Of a stretch of DNA of 64,000 nt, positions 40,911-49,583 are shown one piece after another. Both the position numbers and the translations under genes were made by a program. The notes beneath the pieces are model-generated. The model was not told where the DNA came from, did not search any database, and saw nothing but the letters and a program-made list of their open reading frames with translations. Location: assembly GCA_031082145.1 (NCBI GenBank), contig JAVHLP010000001.1, forward strand, positions 124,001 to 188,000. Reading direction: 5' to 3'. How positions within the stretch are numbered: the stretch's first letter is position 1; every line of letters begins with the position of its first letter. The DNA is from a bacterium (GTDB lineage Bacteria; Bacillota; Sulfobacillia; UBA995).

Positions 40911-41718
40911 CTCCCACCAGGTCGGGAGCCATGGCTTCCAGCAGGGCGCCCAGGCGCTGCCCGGCCGCCCGGGCCACGGCCAGTACGTCGTGATGACTGG
41001 GGCTGTCCGCCCCGCACAGGGAGTTCGTGATACAGGAAATCGCCAACACTCGCACGCCCGCGTGGCAAGCGGCGATGACCTCGGGCACGGTGGACATGCC
41101 GACCGCGTCGGCGCCTGCCCATCGCAGGAAACGCGCCTCGGCGGGAGTCTCGTAGCTGGGACCGGCCACTGCCGCGTACACCCCCTGGGCCAGCCTCAGG
41201 CCCAGACGGCCGGCGGCCGCCAGCGCGGCTTGTATGAGGTCGGGTGAGTAAGCCCTGGCCAGGGCGGGAAAGCGGGGGCCGAGTGCGGCCAGGTTGGGGC
41301 CTCGCAAGGGGTTGTCGCCCAGGAAGTTGAGGTGATCGGTGATCAGCATTAGGTCCCCCGGCCCCAGTTCGGGGGCCAGCCCTCCCGCCGCGTTGGTGAG
41401 CACCAACACCCGGACCCCCAGCCGGATGAGCACCCGGATCGGGAAGACCACCGCTGCCAGGGTATAGCCCTCATAGTGGTGGAGACGTCCCTGGAGGATC
41501 AGGGCTTCGACGCCGCCGACTCTCGTGCGGACCAGCCTTCCCGCGTGCCCGTCCACGGTGGCCGGCGGAAAGCCCGGGATGGAGGCGAAGGGCAATGCGG
41601 CCTCGATCTTCCCCTCGTCGGCCAAAAAGCCCAGGCCCGATCCCAGGACAATACCCAGGTCTGGACCCTCGAATCCCTGGCGCCGGAGGACGGCTGTCGT
41701 CGCTTCCAGTTCGTCCAT
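40867..41718 (-). CDS. Purine-nucleoside phosphorylase (trimeric type)
   Basis: 283 residues, ATG start. GIVLGSGLGFLAD carries the phosphate-binding Ser; GRLHHYEGYTLAAVVFPIRV, LTNAAGGLAPELGPGDLMLI, GVYAAVAGPSYETPAEA and GADAVGMSTVPEVIAA follow, with ISCITNSLCG near the end. It cleaves inosine and guanosine (and deoxy forms) to base and sugar-1-phosphate. It lies between deoB and pdp; the C-terminal 15 residues overlap pdp. Confidence 0.93.
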   Translation of the reverse strand: MDELEATTAVLRRQGFEGPDLGIVLGSGLGFLADEGKIEAALPFASIPGFPPATVDGHAGRLVRTRVGGVEALILQGRLHHYEGYTLAAVVFPIRVLIRLGVRVLVLTNAAGGLAPELGPGDLMLITDHLNFLGDNPLRGPNLAALGPRFPALARAYSPDLIQAALAAAGRLGLRLAQGVYAAVAGPSYETPAEARFLRWAGADAVGMSTVPEVIAACHAGVRVLAISCITNSLCGADSPSHHDVLAVARAAGQRLGALLEAMAPDLVGGEGLAGGRSHPQET

Positions 41719-41730
41719 GCTCGGCTCCCC

Positions 41731-42891
41731 TCAGCCCTCTAGCTCGCGGGCGAAACTCCGGCCGGTCCCTCCGGCAGGCAACTCCAGGAGGTCGCCCACG
41801 GTGGCCGCCAGGTCGGCCATCGTCGCCCGGGTACCCACGTCCACCGCCCTCATCACTCCCCCGACCAGCACCGGAACGTACTCCCGGGTGTGATCGGTCC
41901 CGGCCGAAGTGGGATCGCAGCCGTGGTCTGCGGTCACGAACAGGCGGTCGGTAGGGCCCAGAGTTGCGGCCAGCCTGGCCAGGTAGCCGTCCAGGCACTC
42001 GAGCTCCCGGGCGAACCCCTGGGGGTCGTTCCGGTGGCCGTAGCGGCTGTCGGTATCCGCCAGGGTGGCCAGCACCAGCCCCGAACCGGCCAGGCGGGCG
42101 CTCGTCGCCAGGCCCGCGGCCACCTCTCGGTTTCCCGAACCGCGCACGGACCGCGTGACACCACGGCCGGCGAAGATATCCTCGACCTTGCCAATAGCCC
42201 AGACCTCATGGCCGGCTTCGGCCACCCGATCAAGCAAGGTCGGCCCCGGGGGTGGCAGCGCGTAGTCCCGCCGCCCCTCGGTGCGAGCGAACGCCCCCGG
42301 CTCACCTCGAAAAGGCCGGGCTATAACCCTCCCCACCGGGAAGAGGGCCCGGGCCGCCGCACAGATCCGGTATAGCTCGGTGGGAGGCACCACCTCCTCG
42401 TGGGCCGCCAGTTGAAGTACGCTGTCGGCTGATGTGTAGAGGATGGGCCATCCTGTCCGCAGGTGCTCGGCCCCCAGTTCGTCCAGGATGCGCGTTCCCG
42501 AAGCGGGCCGGTTGCCCAGAAAACGGGTTCCCGCGGCCAGCTCGAGATCACGCACCAGGCCGGCGGGGAAGCCTCCGGGGTACACCGGAAACGGCTCCTC
42601 CCGCACAAGCCCCATCAACTCCCAGTGGCCGCTGAGAGTGTCCTTACCCCCGGCGGCCTGGGCCATGCGCCCGTGGGCCCCCGACACGGATCCCCCGGCC
42701 TGGGGCAGTAACCGGGCCTCGGGAACCACGGCACCCAGGCCCAGACCTGCCAGGTAAGGGAGGAGGACGCCGCCGGCCACCCGGGAGACGTGGACCAGGG
42801 TGTTGGTTCCCTCGTCGCCGAAGCTGGAGGCATCAGGCAGGGCCCCCACGCCCAAGCCATCGATCACCACCACAAATACACGAAAGGCCAA
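41731..42891 (-). CDS. deoB: Phosphopentomutase
   Basis: 386 residues from a TTG with GAGGTGGAG upstream. Alkaline-phosphatase-fold metalloenzyme: VVIDGLGVGALPDASSFGDE, KDTLSGHWELMGL with the Thr that is phosphorylated, SADSVLQLAAHEEVVP, and the C-terminal metal site LFVTADHGCDPTSAGTDHTRE. It converts (deoxy)ribose-1-phosphate to the 5-phosphate, feeding sugars released by the two nucleoside phosphorylases into central metabolism. Confidence 0.95.
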   Translation of the reverse strand: MAFRVFVVVIDGLGVGALPDASSFGDEGTNTLVHVSRVAGGVLLPYLAGLGLGAVVPEARLLPQAGGSVSGAHGRMAQAAGGKDTLSGHWELMGLVREEPFPVYPGGFPAGLVRDLELAAGTRFLGNRPASGTRILDELGAEHLRTGWPILYTSADSVLQLAAHEEVVPPTELYRICAAARALFPVGRVIARPFRGEPGAFARTEGRRDYALPPPGPTLLDRVAEAGHEVWAIGKVEDIFAGRGVTRSVRGSGNREVAAGLATSARLAGSGLVLATLADTDSRYGHRNDPQGFARELECLDGYLARLAATLGPTDRLFVTADHGCDPTSAGTDHTREYVPVLVGGVMRAVDVGTRATMADLAATVGDLLELPAGGTGRSFARELEG

Positions 42892-42930
42892 GGCTCCACC
42901 TCCCGGCAGAGATGGCGGTAGCCAGGCAGG

Positions 42931-43926
42931 TCAGGCCCGGGGATGAGCCCGGGCATACACTTCCTTGAGCCGGCCCCGGGTCACATGGGTGTAAATCTGG
43001 GTAGTAGATATATCGGCGTGACCCAGCATCTCCTGGACTGCCCTGAGGTCAGCCCCGTTCTCCAGCAGGTGGGTGGCGAAGGAGTGACGCAGCGTGTGGG
43101 GAGTGATCTCCTTGGCGATCTTCGCGTCGCCCGCGTACCGCTTGACTATCTTCCAGAAACCCTGGCGGGTCAGCCGCCGGCCGTGGTGATTGACGAAGAG
43201 CGCCCCGGGATCCAGTTGATTCTTGACCAGAAGGGGCCGCGAGTGGAGGAGGTACTCCCCCACCCAGCGCTTGGCGATCGACCCCAGCGGGATCACCCGC
43301 TCCCGCGCTCCCCGGCCCGAGCAGCGAACGTAGCCCAGAGCCAGGTTTGCGTCGTCCCGGTCGAGAGACACCAGTTCGGAGACCCTGATGCCCGTCGCGT
43401 ACAGGAGCTCAAGCATGGCCCGGTCGCGGAGCCCGGCCGCATCGTCCGATCGTGGCTGCTGCAGAAGAAGCTCCACCTCGTCGATGGTGAGCACCCGGGG
43501 GAGTCGCTTCTGGAGCTTCGGCGACTCAAGGTTGACGGTGGGATCGCGATCCACCACCCGGGTCCGGACCAAGTACTGGTAGAATGCCTTCAGGGCGGCG
43601 AGGCGGCGCGCGATGGTGGCGGTTGCCTTGCCTTGCTTCTCCATGTGCAGCAAGTACGAGATGATGGTTGCCCGGGAGGCTTCGGCGGGCGACGTAATCT
43701 TCCCCTTGGCCAGGAAGCCGCCGTACTGCCGGAGGTCGCGCCCGTAGGACTCCAGCGTGTTGACCGCCAACCTCCGCTCCGACCCCAGGTAACTGATGAA
43801 ACTACCGATCAACTCGTCCAAAGCGCGGGTCTCCTCTGCGGCGGTGGTCCTCGCCCCTATTGTGGCCCCTACCCGCCACGGGCTATGCGTCTGGCTTCCT
43901 TTCCATGTCTTCTTCCTGTTCAACAT
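42931..43926 (-). CDS. xerD: Tyrosine recombinase XerD
   Basis: 331 residues from the ATG at 43926; longer frame upstream is in the small membrane gene's region and is not needed. SAM-like N-domain from FISYLGSERRLAVNTLESY to RRLAALKAFYQYLV, catalytic domain with Arg in LLYATGIRVSELVSL, HTLRHSFATHLLENG, and LGHADISTTQIYTHV with the Tyr nucleophile. With XerC it resolves chromosome dimers at dif. Position ahead of deoB is usual in Firmicutes. The first 30 residues (MLNRKKTWKGSQ...) look like a non-conserved extension, so a shorter start is possible. Confidence 0.9.
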   Translation of the reverse strand: MLNRKKTWKGSQTHSPWRVGATIGARTTAAEETRALDELIGSFISYLGSERRLAVNTLESYGRDLRQYGGFLAKGKITSPAEASRATIISYLLHMEKQGKATATIARRLAALKAFYQYLVRTRVVDRDPTVNLESPKLQKRLPRVLTIDEVELLLQQPRSDDAAGLRDRAMLELLYATGIRVSELVSLDRDDANLALGYVRCSGRGARERVIPLGSIAKRWVGEYLLHSRPLLVKNQLDPGALFVNHHGRRLTRQGFWKIVKRYAGDAKIAKEITPHTLRHSFATHLLENGADLRAVQEMLGHADISTTQIYTHVTRGRLKEVYARAHPRA

Positions 43927-44201
43927 AATTCGCCAAATCCCTCTATTATGGAAACGCTTCCCGTCGACCTTGCCCCCTCCATGAAGCCGCGCAACTGCTG
44001 AAGCAGCCAGAGTAGCCACTGGGAGAGGATGTCCCAGAGGCCGAGGGGCCTGCCATCGGCGCCCACCTGACCCGGCGGGAACAGGAGGTCCCCCATTCGC
44101 CCCAGCAGACGAGGGAGGACCAGCCCGAGGAAGGCCAGCAGGCCCACCAGGACGAGGAGTCGCAAGTAGGGGCGAAAACGCGTCAGCGATAAGACGTGCA
44201 C
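43920..44201 (-). CDS. Small single-pass membrane protein
   Basis: 93 residues from a GTG with AGGGGGAG about 10 bases upstream. One strong membrane segment near the N-terminus, YLRLLVLVGLLAFLGLVLP, then a short polar linker and a second amphipathic or hydrophobic stretch LWDILSQWLLWLLQQLRGF. Its TGA overlaps the xerD start by 7 bases, which suggests coupled translation. I do not recognise a family; the good ribosome site and membrane signature argue that it is real. Confidence 0.55.
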   Translation of the reverse strand: MHVLSLTRFRPYLRLLVLVGLLAFLGLVLPRLLGRMGDLLFPPGQVGADGRPLGLWDILSQWLLWLLQQLRGFMEGARSTGSVSIIEGFGELC

Positions 44202-44275
44202 TGGCGTCCGCTCCCCCTCTCGTCCGGGTAAATGCTTATGACAACCGGGGTCGGATATTCCCGCCGGGAAAGCCT

Positions 44276-44300
44276 GAGCGGGGGCCGCAGACCCCCGCTC
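44276..44300 (-). terminator. Intrinsic terminator-like hairpin after ald
   Basis: Perfect 9-bp arms GAGCGGGGG and CCCCCGCTC around a 7-base loop, 22 bases after the alanine dehydrogenase stop. The following minus-strand sequence AGGCTTTCCC holds only a short T run, so termination strength is uncertain. A 12-bp palindrome GCTACCGGTAGC lies between the stop codon and this hairpin. Confidence 0.6.
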
Positions 44301-44321
44301 GGAGCAGCTACCGGTAGCCGG

Positions 44322-45440
44322 TTAGCTGAGTAGGGCTTGCAGGGGACGGTAGTTCACGCCGATGGCGGTTGCCACCGCCTCGTAGGTAACCTCTCCCGCC
44401 AGCACGTTTACGCCTTTGGCCAACGCCAAATTGGCCCGGAGGGCCTCCCGCAATCCCTTGTCGGCGAGTTCCCGGGCGTAGGGAAGGGTCACGTTGGTCA
44501 GGGCGAAGGTGGACGTCCGCGGAACCGCCCCGGGGATGTTGGGCACCGCGTAGTGGACGACGCCGTGCCGGACGTAGGTGGGCTCGGAATGGCTGGTCAC
44601 ACGGTCGATGGTCTCAACCGAACCTCCCTGGTCGATCGCCACGTCGACGATGACCGAGCCCGGCTTCATGTCCGCTACCATCTCCTCGGTCACCAGTTTG
44701 GGAGCACGGGCACCGGGGATCAACACCGCCCCCACTAGGAGGTCGGCCCGGCGGACGGCAGAGCCGAGGTTGAAGGGGTTCGACATCAAGGTCAAGATGC
44801 GGCCGTGGAACACGTCGTCGATGTAGCGGAGGCGGTCAGCGCTGATATCCAGGATCACTACCTGGGCGCCCATGCCGAGGGCCACCCTGGCGGCGTTGAG
44901 GCCCACCGCCCCTCCACCCACGATGACCACGTCGGCCGGGGGGACTCCGGGGACCCCGCCCAGCAGAACCCCTCTACCTCCCTGGGGCTTCTCGAGCAGG
45001 CGGGCCCCGATCTGGGTAGCCATGCGGCCGGCCACCTCGCTCATGGGATTGAGGAGGGGCAATGACCCATCGGGAAGCTGCACCGTCTCATACGCTAGGG
45101 CCGCCACCCGGCGCCGCATCAGAGCACGGGTCAACTCCGGCTCAGGCGCCAGGTGCAGGAACGTGAAGAGGATCTGGCCCTCGCGGAAGAGGTCGAACTC
45201 CTCCGGCTGGGGCTCCTTCACCTTCAGGATGAGATCGGCGCGAGCGAAGACATCCTCCCGTGCCGGGGCCGTTCGGGCCCCCGCCGATCGGAACTCCTCA
45301 TCGTCAAAGCCGCTTCCGGCTCCGGCCCCCCGCTCCACGATCACCTGGTGACCGCGCTCGACGAAAGCCGCCACCCCGCCGGGGGTGATGGCGATCCGGT
45401 TCTCATCCCGCTTGATCTCCCTGGGCACACCGACGATCAT
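44322..45440 (-). CDS. ald: Alanine dehydrogenase
   Basis: 372 residues, ATG start. Classical Ald: MIVGVPREIKRDENRIAITP, then VKEPQPEEFDLFREGQILF with the substrate Lys, LTYLHLA-like FTFLHLAPEPELT containing the catalytic His, VVIVGGGAVGLNAARVALGMGA for NAD binding, and VDVAIDQGGSVETIDRVTSH. It deaminates L-alanine to pyruvate and ammonia with NAD, in sporulating Firmicutes often needed for alanine use in spore formation and outgrowth. Own transcript: terminator-like hairpin downstream and a 98-base gap upstream. Confidence 0.95.
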   Translation of the reverse strand: MIVGVPREIKRDENRIAITPGGVAAFVERGHQVIVERGAGAGSGFDDEEFRSAGARTAPAREDVFARADLILKVKEPQPEEFDLFREGQILFTFLHLAPEPELTRALMRRRVAALAYETVQLPDGSLPLLNPMSEVAGRMATQIGARLLEKPQGGRGVLLGGVPGVPPADVVIVGGGAVGLNAARVALGMGAQVVILDISADRLRYIDDVFHGRILTLMSNPFNLGSAVRRADLLVGAVLIPGARAPKLVTEEMVADMKPGSVIVDVAIDQGGSVETIDRVTSHSEPTYVRHGVVHYAVPNIPGAVPRTSTFALTNVTLPYARELADKGLREALRANLALAKGVNVLAGEVTYEAVATAIGVNYRPLQALLS

Positions 45441-45538
45441 GCCTGTTCCTCCCCGCCTTCCTGGAAGAGAAAGCTGTCAGCGCTACTCGAAGTAGGTTAT
45501 ACCCTGCCGGGGGGAAATCCTGCCTGGGGGGAAAGGCG

Positions 45539-46186
45539 TCAGCGGACTGCAAAGCCGGCTATCAGCCGCATGAACACCGGTGAGATATAGGCCTCCAGGA
45601 AACCCGCTCCCACCATGAGGCCGCCCATCAAGAGGACCAGGAAGCTGTAGCCCATGAACTCCTCCGCAAGGGGCCGGCAGGAACGATCCCACCGCCGGCG
45701 GAGCAGCAAGAGCGAGAATGACAGGGCCGATACGGCCGTGATCACCAGGGCAGGAAGCGCGAGGAGGTTCTGGGGCAGTACGGCGAGAGCGGCCAGAAAG
45801 AAACCGGCGGCCCCCATCTCCTTCACCAGGAAGCCTACGGTGAAACCGACCACCAGCCCCCGCAGGAAGACCACCGCCGCGATGGCCGGTACCCCGATGA
45901 CGGTGAGACCCAGGATCCACAGAGAACCCACCGTCTTGAGGTTCTGCAGGCAGGCAGCCCTGAGGGCTAGAGGGGGATCGGTGCGGAGTTGACCGTCAAC
46001 CAGCCCACGCAGGAAGACCTCGAGGTATCCGGCGAGTTCAAGCCGCTCCGACTGGTCCAGGACGTTGACCGTCAGGGCTCCTATCGCCAGCCCGAGTACC
46101 AGCAGGATCAGAACCACCAGGTAGAGAATGGCCGTTGACCGTAGGTAGCCGGGAAAGCCGCTTCGGAAGCTCTCGACGAAGGACAC
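45539..46186 (-). CDS. spoIIM: Stage II sporulation protein M
   Basis: 215 residues, ATG start. Integral membrane protein with about five helices: TAILYLVVLILLVLGLAIGA, NLKTVGSLWILGLTVIGVP, VVFLRGLVVGFTVGFLVKEMG, LAVLPQNLLALPALVITAVSA and the C-terminal FLVLLMGGLMVGAGFLEAYISP. SpoIIM forms the DMP complex with SpoIID and SpoIIP that degrades septal peptidoglycan and drives engulfment. The Asn/Pro pattern LPQNLLALPAL is typical of the family. It stands last in the run endoQ-spoIIM. Confidence 0.93.
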   Translation of the reverse strand: MSFVESFRSGFPGYLRSTAILYLVVLILLVLGLAIGALTVNVLDQSERLELAGYLEVFLRGLVDGQLRTDPPLALRAACLQNLKTVGSLWILGLTVIGVPAIAAVVFLRGLVVGFTVGFLVKEMGAAGFFLAALAVLPQNLLALPALVITAVSALSFSLLLLRRRWDRSCRPLAEEFMGYSFLVLLMGGLMVGAGFLEAYISPVFMRLIAGFAVR

Positions 46187-46215
46187 GGCCCACCTCCCCG
46201 CCGTACCCTACAAGG

Positions 46216-47427
46216 CTATGCCGGGCGGCACGGGTTCTTAACCACCCGGCCGTAGTGTCCACCACCCCCCGGGCGGATGCACAACTCCCCCCGGCGAGCC
46301 CGGGCGATCAGGTTGGCCCGGTCCTCGCCGACTACTCCGGCCAGGTCCGCTTCCTCGGCCCGGTGGAGGACAGCCATCTCGGTACCAAAAGCCTCCAGCA
46401 GCACCCGCCGAGTGGCAGGGCCGATCCCGGGCAAGTCGGCCAGGGGAACCTGATGGACATAGGGGGGCCGGCCGGCCGGAGGGCGGACCGGCGCCGACCC
46501 CGAGCGCTCCATTACCCGGTCCAGGACTCCTACCACCGGCTCCGGGTTGCCGCAAAGGGGGCACTCCAAAATTGGAGGCGACTCTCCGGCCGTCCTGGCG
46601 CAATGCTGACACCAGGTGCGATGGTACTTGCCGAGCCGGGGGTCCAGCCCATAGTTGGCCCTGATCCGGCGCCCCTGGCTCCCGCCCGGCCCGTCCAGGG
46701 CCAGCCGCAGTTCGTGGAGGGACAGCTCTTCCAGTTCCAGGGCCATGTACTCGCGGGCCACCGTCCCCAGCGAGTGGGCATCGGAGTTGGACAGGAAGCT
46801 CAGGGAGGCCAGTTCCGGCAGGCGGTCGGCCAGTTCGGAGTCGGCGGAGAGCCCCAGCTCGACGGCCGGGAGATAGCTGTCCCCGGCCAGGGCGGCCGGT
46901 GAAGGTGCTCCGGGCCGGCCCAGGAGCCCCTTGTACGGAGTGAAGAGGTGGGCCACCACGGCAAATCCACCTTCGGCAGCCGCCACCGCCGCCAGCTCGG
47001 CCGGGTCACTCCGCACGCGCTGGGTTGACAGATGGGGGTTGGCCACCCGGACCGCCAGCCAGCGGCTCACGGCCTCCAGGCTGGTTCGATCAGGCAGGTA
47101 CAGGATAAGATGGGCGGAGCCGCCGGAACCTGCTCCCACCTCTACTTCCACCGCCGGGATGAACCCGAGGCCCCCCGAGGTCAGGTAGCCGCCGCCGGCC
47201 AGGGGAGCCATCTCTCCCCGGTCCACCAGGAAGTCGATATCCCGCCGGACGCCGGGGGCGGCAGCATCTACTACCGCCACCAGGTCCAGCCCTTTGATCC
47301 CCCGGGCCGTCTCCAGCACCCGGGAGAGATCCATGGCCCCGGATGCCGTCACCTTGACCGGCCGGCCGTCACCGGTCCGGCCGAGGTGCAGATGGAGATC
47401 GGCAAAGGCGGGAGCCCCTGGGTTCAC
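46216..47427 (-). CDS. Endonuclease Q family protein (PHP, zinc finger, helix-hairpin-helix)
   Basis: 403 residues from a GTG that overlaps the nudF stop (GTGA). PHP metal site: FADLHLHLGRTGD at the N-terminus, VVAHLFTPYKGLLG and FLSNSDAHSLGTVAREY. Next comes a zinc finger (CQHCARTAGESPPILECPLCG) and a helix-hairpin-helix region LADLPGIGPATRRVLLEAF. This architecture is that of EndoQ, which nicks DNA 5' of deaminated bases and abasic sites, known in some archaea and Bacillus-related bacteria. Neighbourhood with nudF and spoIIM is conserved in Firmicutes. Confidence 0.88.
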   Translation of the reverse strand: MNPGAPAFADLHLHLGRTGDGRPVKVTASGAMDLSRVLETARGIKGLDLVAVVDAAAPGVRRDIDFLVDRGEMAPLAGGGYLTSGGLGFIPAVEVEVGAGSGGSAHLILYLPDRTSLEAVSRWLAVRVANPHLSTQRVRSDPAELAAVAAAEGGFAVVAHLFTPYKGLLGRPGAPSPAALAGDSYLPAVELGLSADSELADRLPELASLSFLSNSDAHSLGTVAREYMALELEELSLHELRLALDGPGGSQGRRIRANYGLDPRLGKYHRTWCQHCARTAGESPPILECPLCGNPEPVVGVLDRVMERSGSAPVRPPAGRPPYVHQVPLADLPGIGPATRRVLLEAFGTEMAVLHRAEEADLAGVVGEDRANLIARARRGELCIRPGGGGHYGRVVKNPCRPA

Positions 47428-47936
47428 CAGCCCAGCCGGTAGGCGGCGAGCAACAGCCCGGCGACGGACTTGGCGTCTCGCAGGCGGCCGTCGCGGGCCA
47501 TGGCCAGAGCCTCGACCGGCCTGAAGCGCTTGAGCTCGATCTCCTCGTCCAACTCGGGTCGGGCCAGGGTTGACCGCAGATCGGTGGCCAGGAAGACATG
47601 CATGAACTCACTGCAGAAGCCGGGCGTCAGGAAGAAGGCGGCCAGTAGTTCCAACCGGCCTGGGCTATACCCCGTCTCCTCCGCCAGTTCTCGGCGGGCG
47701 CAACTCTCGGGTTCCTCGCCTGCCCCCAGGGTGCCCGCCGGCAGTTCCAGGAGCCGCTCGCCGGCTCCCGCACGGCACTGCTCGACCATCAGGACCTCAC
47801 CGCCGTTGGTGACCGGCACCAGGGCGACCGCCCCGGGGTGCTCGACAACTTCCCGGGAAGCTCTCCGGCCGGAAGCCAACGTGATCTCGTGCACCTTCAC
47901 CGTGAGGAGCCTCCCCCGGTAGACCGTTTCTGTCAA
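47424..47936 (-). CDS. nudF: NUDIX hydrolase, ADP-ribose pyrophosphatase
   Basis: 170 residues from a TTG. The Nudix box is complete: GTLGAGEEPESCARRELAEETGY, with the REL-EE metal residues (shown only in part here as RRELAEETGY). The N-terminus TVYRGRLLTVKVHEITL and the aromatic EVVEHPGAVALVPV region match ADP-ribose pyrophosphatases. It hydrolyses ADP-ribose to AMP and ribose-5-phosphate. The start lies inside the open frame of the DUF3866 gene, a 140-base overlap. Confidence 0.88.
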   Translation of the reverse strand: MTETVYRGRLLTVKVHEITLASGRRASREVVEHPGAVALVPVTNGGEVLMVEQCRAGAGERLLELPAGTLGAGEEPESCARRELAEETGYSPGRLELLAAFFLTPGFCSEFMHVFLATDLRSTLARPELDEEIELKRFRPVEALAMARDGRLRDAKSVAGLLLAAYRLGW

Positions 47937-49002
47937 CGACCTCTCCCCCCGCTTGGGCCACCAGCCGGGCCGCCACCGCCCCGGCGGCCCCGGCCGCCAG
48001 GAAGAAGGCCGGGTCCTGGCCGGCGTCCCGGCCCATGGTGGCGACTTCCAATCCCTCCTGCTCCAGGCAGGCGAGGGCCGCCTCGCCCGCCGCCCCGGCG
48101 AGCGTGTGGCGCCCGGCCAGCCCGGCCTCCTCCAGTTGCCGCCTCACAAGGGCCGCCTGCCCGCGTGGCAGCCGGGGTACTGCGATCACGCCCCGGGTCC
48201 GGGCTACCTTGCCCAGAGCGGTAAGGCAATGGTGACTGACCCCGCGGTGGCGAGAGCGGGAGTCGGCGAAACTGATCCGCAGGGCCGCCACCGGCCGCCC
48301 TCCCAGGAGATTCACCCGGTCCACGATCTCTCCCTGCTCGATAGCCGTGAATCCGTAGGTACTGCCGGTGCCCACCACCCCCGGCCCCATGGCCACCACG
48401 GCTACGTGCGCCCGCACCACCGCGGCTGCGCAGAGCAGCGCGGTGTAGAGGTTGACGGTCTCGTAGTCGCCCCCGAAAGCGTGGCCAGAGGTTATGGTGG
48501 CATTGAGCCAGCCGCGTTCAGCGAGTTCGGCGACAGTCCGGCTGAAAGCCAGGGGCAAGGCCCCGCCGTCGGTCATCACGTAGGCCACACGGGGAGGAGG
48601 GCTCATCGCGGCCCGCAGACCGGCGACGGTGGGGGCAAGCTGGCTATGCAGGCAGCCGGCAATGACGACCATGCCGCCCAGGTCCCTGGCGGCGGCCACC
48701 TGGGCGTGGGCCGGATGGGCCTCTTCCTCCACGGCCAGGCATCGGATCTGCAAGGGAGTGTAGCGGAGCTTCATGATGTGGCCGGGCCCCGTCAGGTCCC
48801 GCCGCTCCCGGCCCGGCACCGCGAGCACAAAATGGTATCCACCGCTGCCGAGTCCCAGGCTGACGGCAGTGGTATTCAGGAGTACGCGATCACCGGGACC
48901 CACTGCCCCGGTCAGGCCGTCGTAGTTCATGGCCCGGCCGTGACCGGGAGGGTCCTCTATCTCCACCCTGAGTAAGCTGACGCCGGGCCAGCCTCCGGTC
49001 AC
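47797..49002 (-). CDS. DUF3866 family protein
   Basis: 401 residues if the GTG at 49002 is used. DUF3866 features: NYDGLTGAVGPGDRVLLNTTAVSLGLGSGGYHFV (in that order), GHIMKLRYTPLQIRCLAVEE, VYVMTDGGALPLAFSRTVAEL-like VAYVMTDGGALPLAFSRTV, GHAFGGDYETVNLYTALLCA, and GSTYGFTAIEQGEIVDRVN. Function unknown. Family members usually start with a segment like LRLATVTAV, which is encoded just upstream of 49002 after a GGGGAGG and a CTG codon at 49035, so a CTG start is possible. The last 45 or so residues lie over nudF and look unnatural. Confidence 0.82.
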   Translation of the reverse strand: MTGGWPGVSLLRVEIEDPPGHGRAMNYDGLTGAVGPGDRVLLNTTAVSLGLGSGGYHFVLAVPGRERRDLTGPGHIMKLRYTPLQIRCLAVEEEAHPAHAQVAAARDLGGMVVIAGCLHSQLAPTVAGLRAAMSPPPRVAYVMTDGGALPLAFSRTVAELAERGWLNATITSGHAFGGDYETVNLYTALLCAAAVVRAHVAVVAMGPGVVGTGSTYGFTAIEQGEIVDRVNLLGGRPVAALRISFADSRSRHRGVSHHCLTALGKVARTRGVIAVPRLPRGQAALVRRQLEEAGLAGRHTLAGAAGEAALACLEQEGLEVATMGRDAGQDPAFFLAAGAAGAVAARLVAQAGGEVVDRNGLPGEAPHGEGARDHVGFRPESFPGSCRAPRGGRPGAGHQRR

Positions 49003-49073
49003 TGCCGTGACGGTAGCCAGCCTGAGTTCAACCAGGACTCATCCTCCCCTCCGGGATCAGCCTTCCCCGGAGT

Positions 49074-49583
49074 TCAGGCGTCCCTCAAGGTGAACTCCCA
49101 GGCGCACCAGTGCCCGCCCGGCGGGGGGTCCGGAGGGCAGGTGAGGCAGCGCACTTCCAGGCGGGGATCGATGGTGCGGGCGAACTCACCATACTCAACG
49201 AGTCCAACTCTCTTGCAGGGGAAGTCCGGCAGGCCGGCCCGGGCCCGGGCCTCCTGAACCCTGCACTCCAGCATGCGGAAGACCGCCCGCCGGTCGGTAA
49301 CCTCGATCGTCTCCTGCCGGTTGAGCAAGGCATACAGGCGGTGCTCGATGGCCTCAACCAGGAGGGGAATGCCGCCGCCGGGTTCGCGGCCCAACCGGGC
49401 GAGGATGCGACGGGCCTCTATGGGCGAGAACCGCCGCCAGGCCTCCGCATCCAGGCGGATCGCCTCCTCCGTGCCCAAGGCCCGCTCCACAGCCTGGAAC
49501 CAGAGGCCATCGTGGGCCAGCCAGAGTTTGGCGGCGTCTCTCAGCCAGCCCTCCAGTTCAGCCCGGTCCAGTTCCCGCCTCAT
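49074..49583 (-). CDS. DUF6125-like cytosolic protein
   Basis: 169 residues, ATG overlapping the stop of the gamma subunit gene (ATGA). The N-terminal AKLWLAHDGLWFQAVERALG and LDAEAWRRFSPIEARRIL resemble small proteins annotated DUF6125. A Cys-containing C-terminus, VRCLTCPPDPPPGGHWCAWEF, follows an ECRVQEARARAGLPDFPCK stretch, so there are about four Cys that might bind a metal. Function unknown; constant linkage here to a 2-oxoacid:ferredoxin oxidoreductase points to a role in the same pathway. Confidence 0.65.
   Translation of the reverse strand: MRRELDRAELEGWLRDAAKLWLAHDGLWFQAVERALGTEEAIRLDAEAWRRFSPIEARRILARLGREPGGGIPLLVEAIEHRLYALLNRQETIEVTDRRAVFRMLECRVQEARARAGLPDFPCKRVGLVEYGEFARTIDPRLEVRCLTCPPDPPPGGHWCAWEFTLRDA

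Noticed and set aside
45496-45501. TATAAC box before ald
   Set aside because: No matching -35 or extended -10 element; left as unassigned.
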